From the NCBI GenBank assembly GCA_020725885.1, contig DYEA01000008.1, forward strand, positions 136,119-200,118: a stretch of DNA of 64,000 nucleotides, written 5' to 3'. This DNA comes from Slackia sp. (GTDB lineage Bacteria > Actinomycetota > Coriobacteriia > Anaerosomatales > Anaerosomataceae). Positions 32,301 through 41,278 of the stretch are shown here, piece after piece (within the stretch, counting starts at the first letter, position 1; each line of letters begins with the position of its first letter). The notes beneath the pieces are model-generated. The model saw only the letters and a program-made list of their open reading frames with translations, had not been told where the DNA came from and did no database searches. Made by a program: the position numbers and the translations under genes.

Positions 32301-35300
32301 CCTCGCCGCGCCGTGGCTCGCCGGCCCGTACGCGGCATGGCGCATGAGCCAGCCGACCGTGCCTGCGAAACCGCCGCTGGACGAAGCGATGCGGGCCTCG
32401 CTGCGCAGCGTGGCGAGACGGACCTGGCGGTTCTTCGAGACCTTCGTCACCGCCGAGGACCACTACCTCGCGCCGGACAACTTCCAGGAGGACCCTGAGC
32501 CGACGGTCGCGCACCGCACTTCCCCGACGAACATGGGGCTTCAGCTGCTCGCTACGCTCACCGCATACGACCTCGGCTACGTGACGGTCTCGGCGGCGGT
32601 CGACCGCACCTCGCGCACGCTGGCGACCATGGCCGGCCTCGAGCGGTTCCGCGGGCACTTCTACAACTGGTACGACACCCGCACGCTGCAGCCGCTCAGG
32701 CCGACGTACGTCTCGACCGTGGACAGCGGCAACCTCGCGGGCCACCTCATCGCGCTGCGCCAGGGGCTCCTCGAGGTCTCGGAGGGCCCGCTCATCCAGC
32801 CGCGCGCCCGCGACGGCGTCGCGGACACCGTGCGCGTCGCGCTCGAGGACGTGATCGAGAACCGGGCCGCGTATGGCGACGCGCGCGTCGCCGCTGCGGT
32901 GCGGACGGCGCTCGAGGAGCTCCTGCGCCGCATCGACCTCGACACGCTGCCGCGCGACCTCGGTGAGTGGCGCACGGCGCTCACGGTGTGGCGGCCGCTC
33001 GCCGAGAAGGCGGCGGCTCTCGCCGAAGGGCTCGCTCCGGCTTCCGACGCCGCGTCGTGCGACTGCGAGGCGGCACGCGACGCGGTCGCTGCCGTGGCCA
33101 GGCACATCGACGCGCTGCTCGACGAGATCGACACGATGGCCCCGTGGGCGCGCTCGCTCGCGTCCGCCCCGCCCGCCGCGCGGCGCGACGCGCTGCTCGA
33201 GCCGCTGTTCGAGCACGTGCCGAGCCTCGTCGGGCTCGCGGAGGGGCTGGACGTCGTCGAGCGCAGGCTCGAGGAGCTCGTGTCAGACGACGAAGCCGGC
33301 GAGTGGGCCGGGCGCGTGCTTGCAGACCTGCGCTCCGCGCGGCCTCGCTGCGCCCGCGTGCTCGCCGAGCTGCGGCTGTGCGCCGAGATCGCGCAGCAGA
33401 TGTGGCAGAGCATGGACTTCCGGATGCTGTTCGACGAGAGCCGCAAGGTGTTCTCGATCGGCTACAACACCGCGGAAGGACGGCTCGACCCGTCGTTCTA
33501 CGACATGCTGGCGAGCGAGTGCCGCCTCGCGAGCTTCGTCGCCATCGCGAAGGGCGACGTGCCCCAGGAGCACTGGTTCCGCCTCGGCAGGCCGATCACG
33601 GAGACCGGCGTCGGCAAAGCGCTCGTGAGCTGGAGCGCGAGCATGTTCGAGTACCTCATGCCGCTCCTGGTCATGCGGAGCTACCCGGGAACCCTGCTGG
33701 ACATCACGTATCGGTCGGTGGTCCGCAGGCAGATCCAGTACGGACGGCAGCGCGGCGTGCCGTGGGGCGTCTCGGAGTCCGCGTTCGCCGCGCGCGACGC
33801 GAACCTCACCTACCAGTACCAGGCGTTCGGCGTGCCCGGCCTGGGGCTGAAGCGCGGCCTGTCCGACGACGTGGTCGTAGCGCCGTACGCGACGCTGCTC
33901 GCACTGCTCGTGGACCCGGTGGCGGCGTCCCAGAACCTGGTCGCGCTCGCCGACCAGGGAGCGCGAGGCCGTTACGGATACTACGAGGCGATCGACTACA
34001 CCCCTGGCCGCGTCCCAGCAGGGCGCGAGCGCGCGATCGTGCGCGCGTACATGGCCCACCACCAGGGCATGGGGCTCGTCGCGCTCGGCAACGTGCTCGA
34101 AGACGGAGCCATGCAGGAGCGGTTCCACCGCGACCCCGTCGTCCAGACCGCCGAGCTGCTGCTGCAGGAGCGCACGCCGCGCCGCGTGCAGCTCGCGAAG
34201 CCGCACGTCGAGGAAGTGGAGTTCGTCCGTTCTGTGCGCGAGGTGCCGCCGCCCGTCACCCGGTCGTACCCGACGCCGCACACGCCCGTCCCGGCGACGC
34301 ACTTCCTGTCGAACGGCTCGTACTCCGTCATGGTCACCAACGCGGGAGGCGGCTACTCGCGCTGGCGCGACCGCACGGTGACCCGCTACCGCGAGGACCT
34401 CACCCGCGACTGCTGGGGCTTCTTCGTCTACCTCAAAGACGTCGAGAGCAAGAAGGCCTGGTCCGCGGCCTATCAGCCGACGTGCACCGAGCCGGACGAC
34501 TACCACGTGGTGTTCTCGCCGGACAAGGCCGAGTTCCGGCGCCTCGACGACGGCATCGAGACGCACACCGAGATCGTGGTCTCGCCGGAAGACGACGTCG
34601 AAGTGCGGCGGCTCACGGTCACGAACCGGCGCCGCGAGCCTGCGTACCTCGAGGTGACCTCGTACGCCGAGATCACCCTCGCTCCGCGAGGCGCCGACCA
34701 GGCCCATCGGGCGTTCAGCAACCTCTTCGTCGAGACCGAGGCGCTCGACGAGCTCGGCGCGCTGCTGTTCTCTCGCCGGCCTCGCTCCGCCGAGGAGCCG
34801 CGCGTCTGGGCCGTGCACGCGATCGCGTGCGACCTCGGCACGCGGTGCACCTGGTCGTACGAGACCGACCGGGCCGCGTTCCTCGGACGGCTCGGCACGC
34901 CGGCGAATGCCCGGGCGATCGCTGGAGACGGCCGTCTCACGGGCACGACCGGCCCGGTGCTCGATCCGATCTGCGCGATCCGCCAGACGCTGGCCCTGGA
35001 GCCTGGGCAGTCGGCCCGGCTCGCCATCTCGCTCGGAGCGGCGGACAGCCGCGAGCAGGCGGTCGCGTACGCCGAGAAGTACCGCGACATCCGCAGCGCG
35101 CAGCGGGCGCTCGACCTGGCGTGGTCGACGAGCCAGATCGAGCTCAGGGACCTCGGGATCACCCCGCAAGAGGCGGTGGTCTACCAGCGGTTGGCCTCGC
35201 GGCTGCTGCTCACTGACCCGTACTCGCGGCTCAAGGCGTACACCGAGTCGGAGAACCGGCTGCCGATGTCGGCGCTGTGGTCCATCGGCATCTCCGGCGA

Positions 35301-38136
35301 CTACCCGATCCTCCTCGTGGAGATCGAGCGGCTCGAAGACACCCCGCTGGTACGGCAGGCGCTCCTCGCGCACCAGTACTGGCGCAGCCGCGGCTTCGAG
35401 TGCGACCTGGTGATCCTCAACACGAAGCCGAGCGCGTACGCATCGGCCCTCGACGGGCGGCTGCGTGCTCTGGTGCGGACCGGCCATGCGCTGCAGATGC
35501 TCGACCGGCCTGCAGGCGTCCACCTGCGCGCCGCCGATCAGATCGCCCCTGAGATCGTCGAGGCGCTCCGGAGCGTCGCGCGCGCCGTCCTCAAGGCGGA
35601 GGCGGGCCCCATCGTCTTGCAGCTCGACCAACGCGCGGAGCGGCCCGCCCCTCCGAACACTCTGGCGCCGACGTCCCAGCCCATCGCCGACCCGCTCCCC
35701 CCGTTCGAGCGCCCTGCTTTGCTGTTCGACAACGGCTACGGCGGCTTCGACCCTGCCACCGGCGAGTACGTCGTGGTGCTCGAGCCCGGCGCGACGACGC
35801 CGGCTCCGTGGATCAACGTGCTCGCGAACCCGGAGTTCGGGTCGTACGTGTCCGAGGCAGGCATCGGTTGCACCTGGGCGCTGAACAGCCACGAGAACCG
35901 CCTGACGACCTGGAACAACGATCCCGTCAGCGACGGCACCGGCGAGGTCTTCTACCTGCGCGACGACGACACCGGCGAGTTTTGGAGCCCGACCCCGGCT
36001 CCGGCCCGTGCCGACGCGCCCTACGTCGTCCGCCACGCACCGGGCTGCACCGTCTTCGAGCACGCGAGCCACGGGCTCAAGCAGCGCGTGACGTACTTCG
36101 TCTCCGCCGACAAGCCGGCCCGCGTCGCCCGCGTCCGGATCGAGAACGTCTCGGACCGGGAGCGCCGGATCTCGTTGTTCCACGTCGTCGAATGGAGCCT
36201 CGGCGACTCCCGGAGCAAAGCGCAGCAGCGCGTCGTGACCTGGTGGGACGAGCACGCGAGCGCGCTGATGGCGCACAACTGGTTCAACCTCGACTTCCCG
36301 GGGCGCCCCGCGTTCCTGGCCGCCGATCAGGAGATCACGTCGTTCACCGCCGACCGTACCGAGTTCCTCGGCCGCAACGGGCACCCTGCCTCGCCCGCCG
36401 CCATGCGGTACGAGCGGCTCGCCGGCACCACCGGCCGCTTCCTGGACAACTGCGGCGCGCTGCACCGCTCGCTCACGCTCGCCCCCGGCGCACACGCGGA
36501 GGTGTCGTTCTTCCTCGGACAGACAGAGACCGTCGAGGCCGCGCACGCGCTCATCCACGAACTGCGCGCGCCTGGCGCCGTCGAGCGCGAGCTCGAGGCC
36601 GCTCGTGCGATGTGGCGCGGGCTGCTCGGCACGCTCGAGATCCGCACGCCGGACGAGCTCCTGGACAGGCTCGTGAACGGCCCTGTGCTGTACCAGGCGC
36701 TCGCGTGCCGCTTCTGGGGACGCACCGCGCTCTACCAGTCAAGCGGCGCGTTCGGCTTCCGCGACCAGCTCCAGGATTGCCTCGCTCTGCTTTACGTCCG
36801 GCCCGACCTCGTGCGCGAGCACATCGTCGAGGCGTCGCGTCGCCAGTTCCCAGAGGGCGACGTCTTGCACTGGTGGCAGCCGATGAGCGGCCGGGGCGTG
36901 CGGACGCGGTTCGTGGACGACCGCCTGTGGCTGCCGCTGGTCGTGGCGGAGTACGTGAACGCGACCGGCGACGAGAGCGTGCTCGACGTCGAGACGCCGT
37001 TCGTGGAAGGCCCGCCGGTCCCCGAGGGCCGCGAGGACCTCTACTTCGAGCCGCAGCCGTCAGTGCAGGTCGCAACCGTCTACGAGCACTGCGTCAGCGC
37101 GATCGAGGCGAGCGCGGCCGTCGGCCCGCACGGCCTGCCGCTCATGGGGGGCGGCGACTGGAACGACGGCATGAACCGGGTGGGCATCGGCGGGACCGGC
37201 GAGAGCGTGTGGATGGCGTGGTTCCTCGACGTCGTGCTCCGCTCGTTCGCGGAGGTCGCAGAGCGGCGAGGCGACGCCGAGCACGCGGAGCGCTGGCGCG
37301 CCCGGGCCGAGGCGCTCATCGCGGCGGTCGAGCGCGAGGCGTGGGACGGCGCGTGGTACCGCCGCGCGTACTTCGACGACGGGACGCCCCTCGGCAGCCG
37401 CTCCTCGGAGGAGTGCAAGATCGACGCCATCGCCCAGGCGTGGGCGGCCGTCTCGGGCTCGGGCGACCCTGCGCGCGTCCAGCGTGCGCTCGAAAGCGTC
37501 GAGGAGCGCCTGATCCGCTGGGACGACGGGCTCGTGGCGCTGCTTGCGCCGCCGTTCGACCGCATGGCGCACGATCCCGGCTACATCAAGGGGTACGTGC
37601 CTGGCGTGCGCGAGAACGGCGGGCAGTACACGCACGCCGCCGTGTGGGTCGCGCTCGCGTACGCGGCGATGGGGGACGGCGACGAGGCGGTGGCTATCCT
37701 CGACCTGATCAACCCGCTGTCCCATGCCGCGGACGCCGCCTCGGTGGAGCGGTACAAGGTGGAGCCGTACGCGCTGGCCGCCGACGTGTACTCCGCCGAA
37801 CCGCACGTCGGGCGCGGCGGCTGGACTTGGTACACCGGCTCGGCGGCCTGGTACTACCGCGTGGCGGTGCGGGACATCTGCGGCCTGCACCTCGTGGCCC
37901 GCGACGGGAAGCGCTACCTCGCGTTCGAGCCGTGCGTGCCGAAGTCGTGGCCGGCGTGGTCGATCCGCTACCGGTTCGGTTCGAGCACCTACGAGATCGC
38001 GTTCGAGAACCCACGCGGTGTGAACCGCGGCGTCGAGCGCGTGGAGTGCGACGGTGAAGCAGTGGCCGACGGCCTGGTCCCGCTCGTCGACGACGGCCGC
38101 GCGCACCTCGTGCGCGTCGTCATGCTCGGCGGATAG
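29389..38136 (+). CDS. Cyclic beta-1,2-glucan synthase (GT84-glucoamylase-GH94), giant
   Basis: 2915 residues, close to the roughly 2800-residue NdvB/ChvB class. It makes and cyclises beta-1,2-glucan from UDP-glucose. The order is: N-terminal region (1-410) with two membrane helices near 410-460; GT84 glycosyltransferase (about 470-860; LDADTVLPRD, QPRVGMSLEG, GKGIFEVDVYN, LHRWVRGDWQ); further helices; glucoamylase-like domain (about 990-1560; YNTAEGRLDPSFYDMLASEC, HHQGMGLVALGN); and GH94 phosphorylase-like C-terminal half (about 1600-2915; GGDWNDGMNRVG, YIKGYVPGVRENGGQYTHA). ATG at 29389 has GGAG. Stand-alone; no exporter gene (ndvA) adjoins. Confidence 0.92.
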   Translation: MQEARAALWKALAESEPLRIELLSAQRLADEARALAAVQSWTAARLAGRTPLLDLLDDAEAAVSATHRRLAQDAHENVPVSVAAEWLLDNQYLVEEQIRAVRDDLPAAFAAELPRLTEGPLAGSPRAFEAVALLVAGTDARLDQDLLRQYVMAYQDVSPLTIGELWAVPIMLRIALVENLARLGRRVLAAHVASVDADAWANRAIEAAIRSAGEVEPLVRALAQAVPKPPAAFLVRFLQRLRDQDPSVEPAVAWADEQLAELGLSLEELTLEEQRTQAADQVSVANTITAMRFLSALEWRDFFEDCCLVDHVLRQDPAGVYERMDFASRDRYRKAVEEIAKRSPLSEVEVAEAVVSHALAALDEDPTDAVGAHVGYYLISRGRYRFENSVRYRAKLRELVYRGPLASKGLIYWGLLGALTAGLCTSVACLAASFGADGWRAALLAVLAIVPASDLALNVVNRIAAWLWPPRVLPKLDFRKPLLPAHKTLVVIPALLSSPEAAQRVVDNLEVAYLANEDENLWFAILGDLPVAAERTTERDAAIVEAARNGIAELNARHGSAGRPPFALLVRERSYSERDGVWMGWERKRGALEQLAAFLRGADGGAFLVADGPVEALHDVTFVITLDADTVLPRDAARKLVCTIAHPLNRAKVDVARRRVVRGYGLVQPRVGMSLEGSMRSPFAWLYSGATGIDPYAGAVSDTYQDVFGEGSFTGKGIFEVDVYNAVLADRLPESILLSHDLLEGSYLRTALASDIEVLDDQPSTYASHTARLHRWVRGDWQTVLWLFPRVPRKGGHERSPLSGLHRWKILDNLRRSLFAPSMVALTAAGAALVPGADWGLLVAVLAVVFFPVYFSFADSLLFRPRGADVRGDVPSIVRDFWRDSARALFSLAVLPHQAWVMLDAIARALWRLFVSKRNLLEWETAAEAERRSARDLSGHVRRMAPAQGGAVALLAGAAAADPSSALALAFLAAPWLAGPYAAWRMSQPTVPAKPPLDEAMRASLRSVARRTWRFFETFVTAEDHYLAPDNFQEDPEPTVAHRTSPTNMGLQLLATLTAYDLGYVTVSAAVDRTSRTLATMAGLERFRGHFYNWYDTRTLQPLRPTYVSTVDSGNLAGHLIALRQGLLEVSEGPLIQPRARDGVADTVRVALEDVIENRAAYGDARVAAAVRTALEELLRRIDLDTLPRDLGEWRTALTVWRPLAEKAAALAEGLAPASDAASCDCEAARDAVAAVARHIDALLDEIDTMAPWARSLASAPPAARRDALLEPLFEHVPSLVGLAEGLDVVERRLEELVSDDEAGEWAGRVLADLRSARPRCARVLAELRLCAEIAQQMWQSMDFRMLFDESRKVFSIGYNTAEGRLDPSFYDMLASECRLASFVAIAKGDVPQEHWFRLGRPITETGVGKALVSWSASMFEYLMPLLVMRSYPGTLLDITYRSVVRRQIQYGRQRGVPWGVSESAFAARDANLTYQYQAFGVPGLGLKRGLSDDVVVAPYATLLALLVDPVAASQNLVALADQGARGRYGYYEAIDYTPGRVPAGRERAIVRAYMAHHQGMGLVALGNVLEDGAMQERFHRDPVVQTAELLLQERTPRRVQLAKPHVEEVEFVRSVREVPPPVTRSYPTPHTPVPATHFLSNGSYSVMVTNAGGGYSRWRDRTVTRYREDLTRDCWGFFVYLKDVESKKAWSAAYQPTCTEPDDYHVVFSPDKAEFRRLDDGIETHTEIVVSPEDDVEVRRLTVTNRRREPAYLEVTSYAEITLAPRGADQAHRAFSNLFVETEALDELGALLFSRRPRSAEEPRVWAVHAIACDLGTRCTWSYETDRAAFLGRLGTPANARAIAGDGRLTGTTGPVLDPICAIRQTLALEPGQSARLAISLGAADSREQAVAYAEKYRDIRSAQRALDLAWSTSQIELRDLGITPQEAVVYQRLASRLLLTDPYSRLKAYTESENRLPMSALWSIGISGDYPILLVEIERLEDTPLVRQALLAHQYWRSRGFECDLVILNTKPSAYASALDGRLRALVRTGHALQMLDRPAGVHLRAADQIAPEIVEALRSVARAVLKAEAGPIVLQLDQRAERPAPPNTLAPTSQPIADPLPPFERPALLFDNGYGGFDPATGEYVVVLEPGATTPAPWINVLANPEFGSYVSEAGIGCTWALNSHENRLTTWNNDPVSDGTGEVFYLRDDDTGEFWSPTPAPARADAPYVVRHAPGCTVFEHASHGLKQRVTYFVSADKPARVARVRIENVSDRERRISLFHVVEWSLGDSRSKAQQRVVTWWDEHASALMAHNWFNLDFPGRPAFLAADQEITSFTADRTEFLGRNGHPASPAAMRYERLAGTTGRFLDNCGALHRSLTLAPGAHAEVSFFLGQTETVEAAHALIHELRAPGAVERELEAARAMWRGLLGTLEIRTPDELLDRLVNGPVLYQALACRFWGRTALYQSSGAFGFRDQLQDCLALLYVRPDLVREHIVEASRRQFPEGDVLHWWQPMSGRGVRTRFVDDRLWLPLVVAEYVNATGDESVLDVETPFVEGPPVPEGREDLYFEPQPSVQVATVYEHCVSAIEASAAVGPHGLPLMGGGDWNDGMNRVGIGGTGESVWMAWFLDVVLRSFAEVAERRGDAEHAERWRARAEALIAAVEREAWDGAWYRRAYFDDGTPLGSRSSEECKIDAIAQAWAAVSGSGDPARVQRALESVEERLIRWDDGLVALLAPPFDRMAHDPGYIKGYVPGVRENGGQYTHAAVWVALAYAAMGDGDEAVAILDLINPLSHAADAASVERYKVEPYALAADVYSAEPHVGRGGWTWYTGSAAWYYRVAVRDICGLHLVARDGKRYLAFEPCVPKSWPAWSIRYRFGSSTYEIAFENPRGVNRGVERVECDGEAVADGLVPLVDDGRAHLVRVVMLGG

Positions 38137-38142
38137 CGACCG

Positions 38143-40320
38143 TCACGGCATCGCACGGATGACGGCGGCCTGCACGGCGTAGCTGAGCGCCCCCGGGCCG
38201 CCGAGCGTCCACGCCGCCCCGCCAGGCGCGAGCCGCCGCACGATGTGGCTCCTCGTGACGTCCGGCAAGACGTCGGGCCGAGAGAGCAGCAGCGCGCCGC
38301 GAAGCGCGCCCGCAGCCGCCCCGCCGGCGAGCGCATCAGGGAAGTCCGACCCGCTCGCCACCGCGACGAGGCCGTCGTCGCACATGCCGCTCGCCACCGC
38401 AGCGGCCGCCACCGCAGCAGCCGTTGCGTAACGGTCGGAGCCGCTCCATCGCTCGACGGCCTCGACGCCGGGGATCGATGCGATGGCGGCCTCGACATCT
38501 GGCGACACCGCCGCTTCTCCACCGACCACGACGACTCGGCACGGAGCAAATCCGGCGATGGCGGTCCGCGCAGCGTCTGGCAGCTCCGAGGGCTTCACGA
38601 GCACGACCGGGCTGCCGGACGAGGCGGCCGGGGCGCCCGCCGCCGTCGCGTCTGGGAAAAGGTCTCCTCGCGTCACGAGCACGGTCCGCGTACCGGGGCT
38701 TGATGCCGCTACCCACGCAGCGACGAGCGCAGCGGTCTCGTACCGGTCGCGCCCGCCGATGCGCTCCACGTCCAGGCCGAGCCCGGCGAGCGCACCGGCC
38801 GTCGTCGTGGAGACGGCGCCCGGCCCGCCCACGACCACCGCGCGTGTCGCGCCCAGCCGCGCGATCTCGGCTGCCGTGGAGGCCGGCACGCTCGTGCGTC
38901 TGACCAGCAGCACCGGCGCTCCGCGCGTGCCCGCGAGGGGCGCCGCAGCGAGCGCGTCCGGGAAGTCCTCCCCGCTCGCTATCACGACCGTGTCGCACGT
39001 GCCGGTGGCGAACGCCGCTCTGGAGGCAGCGGCTGCCGTCGCGTACCGGTCGGCGCCTGCGATCCGCGTGACGCGGGAGAGCCGCGCGAGCGCCGCGTTC
39101 GCCTGCGCCAAGCCGTGGCCGGTCTGCTGGTCGAAACCAGGGGCGCCGATGTCGCGTGCGCTCGCTTCAAGCGCTGCCCGCACCGTGTCCGCGGTCGCGC
39201 TCGGGCACGCCGACATGAGCAGCGCGGCGATCCCTGCAACGTGCGGCGCGGCCATCGAGGTCCCTTGCCTATAGCCGTACACGCTGCCTTTCAGCGTCGA
39301 GATGATGCCGTTCTCGAGCACCACAGGAGACCCGAACCACCCGCCGGGCGCGGCGAGGTCGACCTGCGGTCCCGTGCTGGAGTACGGTGCGACGTCGCCG
39401 GCCCTGGTCGTCGCCGACACGGCGATCGCGCCGTCGCACGCTGCTGGGTACCACACAGGCGGTCCGCTGCCGTTGCCGGAAGCGGCAACCACGAGAACGC
39501 CCTTCGCTCTCGCATAGTCCACGGCCTCTTGCAGCAGCGCGATCTCCGCGGCGTCAGACGGCACGGCCGGGTCGAGCGCCTCCCCGAGGCTCGCGTTGAT
39601 GATGCAGGCCCCTTTGTCCGTGGCGTACCGGACCGCGTCGACGAAGTCGGCGGTGGTCGCGATCCCGTTCCTGTCGATCACTTTCAGCGGCAGCACCTTC
39701 ACGCCGGGTGCCGCACCGGCGACCCCAACGGCGTTGTCCGCCACCGCGGCGACGATGCCTGCCACGTGCGTGCCGTGCGGATACTCCTCCTCGGCCGTCG
39801 CGTCGCCATTCGCGAAGTCCCAGTCGTTCGCGAGGTCGAGGTTCGCGCGCAGGTCCGGGTGCGACAGGTACACGCCGCTGTCGATCACGGCGACGCGCAC
39901 CGTCGGTGAGCCCCGAGTGATGTCCCACACCCCGAGGACGTCCGCAGCGGGAAGCGCCCACTGCTTGGAAAAGAAGGGGTCGTTCGGTATCGATGCGGGC
40001 CGCAGCCGGCCGTTCGGCGCTATCGCGCGCACAGCCGATGAAGACCGCTTCACACGCACCCGCACAGACTCGACGCTCTGGCCTTTCGGGAACACCACGA
40101 GGGCCTCGGTGCCGCTGCGCAGCATCCGCTTCACGCGTCCGCCGCTCGCCTCCACCGCAGCGAGCGCCTCGGAGGCGCGCGCCGCATCGAACGACACGAT
40201 GGCCTCGACCCCGTCCGCTCCGCGTCCGTCCGGCACGGCGGCGCGAACGGGCGCGGACCAGGTTGCCGCTACCAAGGCGGCCAGGACTGCGGCGATGAAG
40301 CGCGTCCGGGGCAGGCTCAT
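38143..40320 (-). CDS. Secreted S8 subtilisin-like protease with cell-wall-binding (CWB2) repeats
   Basis: 725 residues: signal peptide (1-28, cleaved near VRAAVP), inhibitor-like propeptide (about 36-100), and an S8 catalytic domain (about 120-405) with the triad Asp147 (AVIDSGV), His182 (HGTHVAG) and Ser355 (GTSMAAPHVAG). Three CWB2 repeats follow (from RIAGADRYATA near 410, RIGGRDRYETA near 505, RWSGSDRYATA near 600). CWB2 triplets hold proteins non-covalently in the cell wall. Probably a surface protease for processing or nutrition. ATG at 40318-40320 is chosen for its signal peptide. Confidence 0.92.
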   Translation of the reverse strand: MSLPRTRFIAAVLAALVAATWSAPVRAAVPDGRGADGVEAIVSFDAARASEALAAVEASGGRVKRMLRSGTEALVVFPKGQSVESVRVRVKRSSSAVRAIAPNGRLRPASIPNDPFFSKQWALPAADVLGVWDITRGSPTVRVAVIDSGVYLSHPDLRANLDLANDWDFANGDATAEEEYPHGTHVAGIVAAVADNAVGVAGAAPGVKVLPLKVIDRNGIATTADFVDAVRYATDKGACIINASLGEALDPAVPSDAAEIALLQEAVDYARAKGVLVVAASGNGSGPPVWYPAACDGAIAVSATTRAGDVAPYSSTGPQVDLAAPGGWFGSPVVLENGIISTLKGSVYGYRQGTSMAAPHVAGIAALLMSACPSATADTVRAALEASARDIGAPGFDQQTGHGLAQANAALARLSRVTRIAGADRYATAAAASRAAFATGTCDTVVIASGEDFPDALAAAPLAGTRGAPVLLVRRTSVPASTAAEIARLGATRAVVVGGPGAVSTTTAGALAGLGLDVERIGGRDRYETAALVAAWVAASSPGTRTVLVTRGDLFPDATAAGAPAASSGSPVVLVKPSELPDAARTAIAGFAPCRVVVVGGEAAVSPDVEAAIASIPGVEAVERWSGSDRYATAAAVAAAAVASGMCDDGLVAVASGSDFPDALAGGAAAGALRGALLLSRPDVLPDVTRSHIVRRLAPGGAAWTLGGPGALSYAVQAAVIRAMP

Positions 40321-40384
40321 GTCCGAGGATCCTTTCCGTGTGCGTGAGCGGAGCTTGGCACCCGGCGCGGTTTGGCGCAACCCC

Positions 40385-41196
40385 CTACCTCCCCGGGCCC
40401 ATCCACCGCCGGTGCATGAAGCGCATCACGCGCTGCGGGCCGAGCAGCGCCCTCGCTGCGAGGAGCGGGCGCGCGTACGCGGCCACCGGATACCGGAGGC
40501 GGTCGCTCTCGTCCAGGATCGCGCGCATGGTCCGACGGCCGCGGCCTCGGGCGTCGTGCGCTTCTCCACGCCGTCGCTGAACGCGTTCATGGCCTCCAGG
40601 TACGGGGCGTACGGCCCCGTCGGACGCGCTTGCTCGTCCATCGCTCTGTAGATGGGGGTCTCGACGTACCCGGGCTCGATCGCCTTGACGCGGATGCCGA
40701 ACGGCTTGAGCTCGTGCCACAGCCCTTCTGAGAACCCCTCGAGCGCATGCTTCGTGGCGTTGTAGGTAGTGAAGAACGGGAACACCATCCTGCCGCCGAG
40801 CGACGTGACGTTCGCGATGGTGCCGGAGCCCCGCTCGCGCATCGCTGGCAGCAGCGCCTGCGTGAGCTCGACCGGCGAGAAGACGTTCACCTGGAACAGG
40901 GCGCGCACGCGCTCCTGCGGCGTCTCCTCGACAGGCCCGTAGATCACGGCGCCGGCGTTGTTGACGAGCACGTCCGGGCACCCGTGGGTCTCGAGCACCC
41001 GCTCGGCGAGCGAACGCGACGCGCCCGGCGAGGATGCGTCGTACTGCTCCAGCCGCACCGTCGGCGGCAGGCCGTACGCCTCAGGCGCAACGTCCCCGCG
41101 CACCGTGCCGACCGCCGTCCAACCCGTCTCTGCAGCGAGGCGCGCGAGCGCGTTGCCGATGCCCGACGACACGCCTGTGATGAGCATGAGTCCCAT
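40385..41196 (-). pseudogene. Short-chain dehydrogenase/reductase with a C-terminal frameshift
   Basis: The first 220 residues are a normal SDR: LITGVSSGIGNALA (nucleotide loop), NNAGAVIYG, the catalytic Ser in VTSLGG and the YNATK motif. Near 40527-40540 the reading frame breaks. Frame 1 turns into an Arg-rich tail ending at 40426. The other frame carries the expected SDR end (TMRAILDESDRLRYPVAAYA ... MHRRWMGPGR) to a stop at 40385. A single missing base explains it. Start ATG 41194-41196 after GGAAGGAG. Divergent to the FAD oxidase. In other bacteria an SDR belongs to the same CFA/DUF1365 cluster. Confidence 0.8.
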
Positions 41197-41278
41197 GCGG
41201 CTCCTTCCGACGAGCCCTTTCGGAGCGCCGTTCCGTTGGGCATATTCCCCTGCGACACGGCAATGGCGAGGAGGGTGC

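Noticed and set aside
33283-36558. 1091-codon antisense frame within the glucan synthase gene
   Set aside because: A shadow frame created by third-position GC; the plus-strand product is a clear family member along its whole length.
41209-41234. ECF-type promoter (GGAAC, 17 bp, CGTC) ahead of the SDR gene
   Set aside because: The start of transcription would fall inside the gene's ribosome site, leaving almost no leader; the match is short and likely chance in GC-rich DNA.
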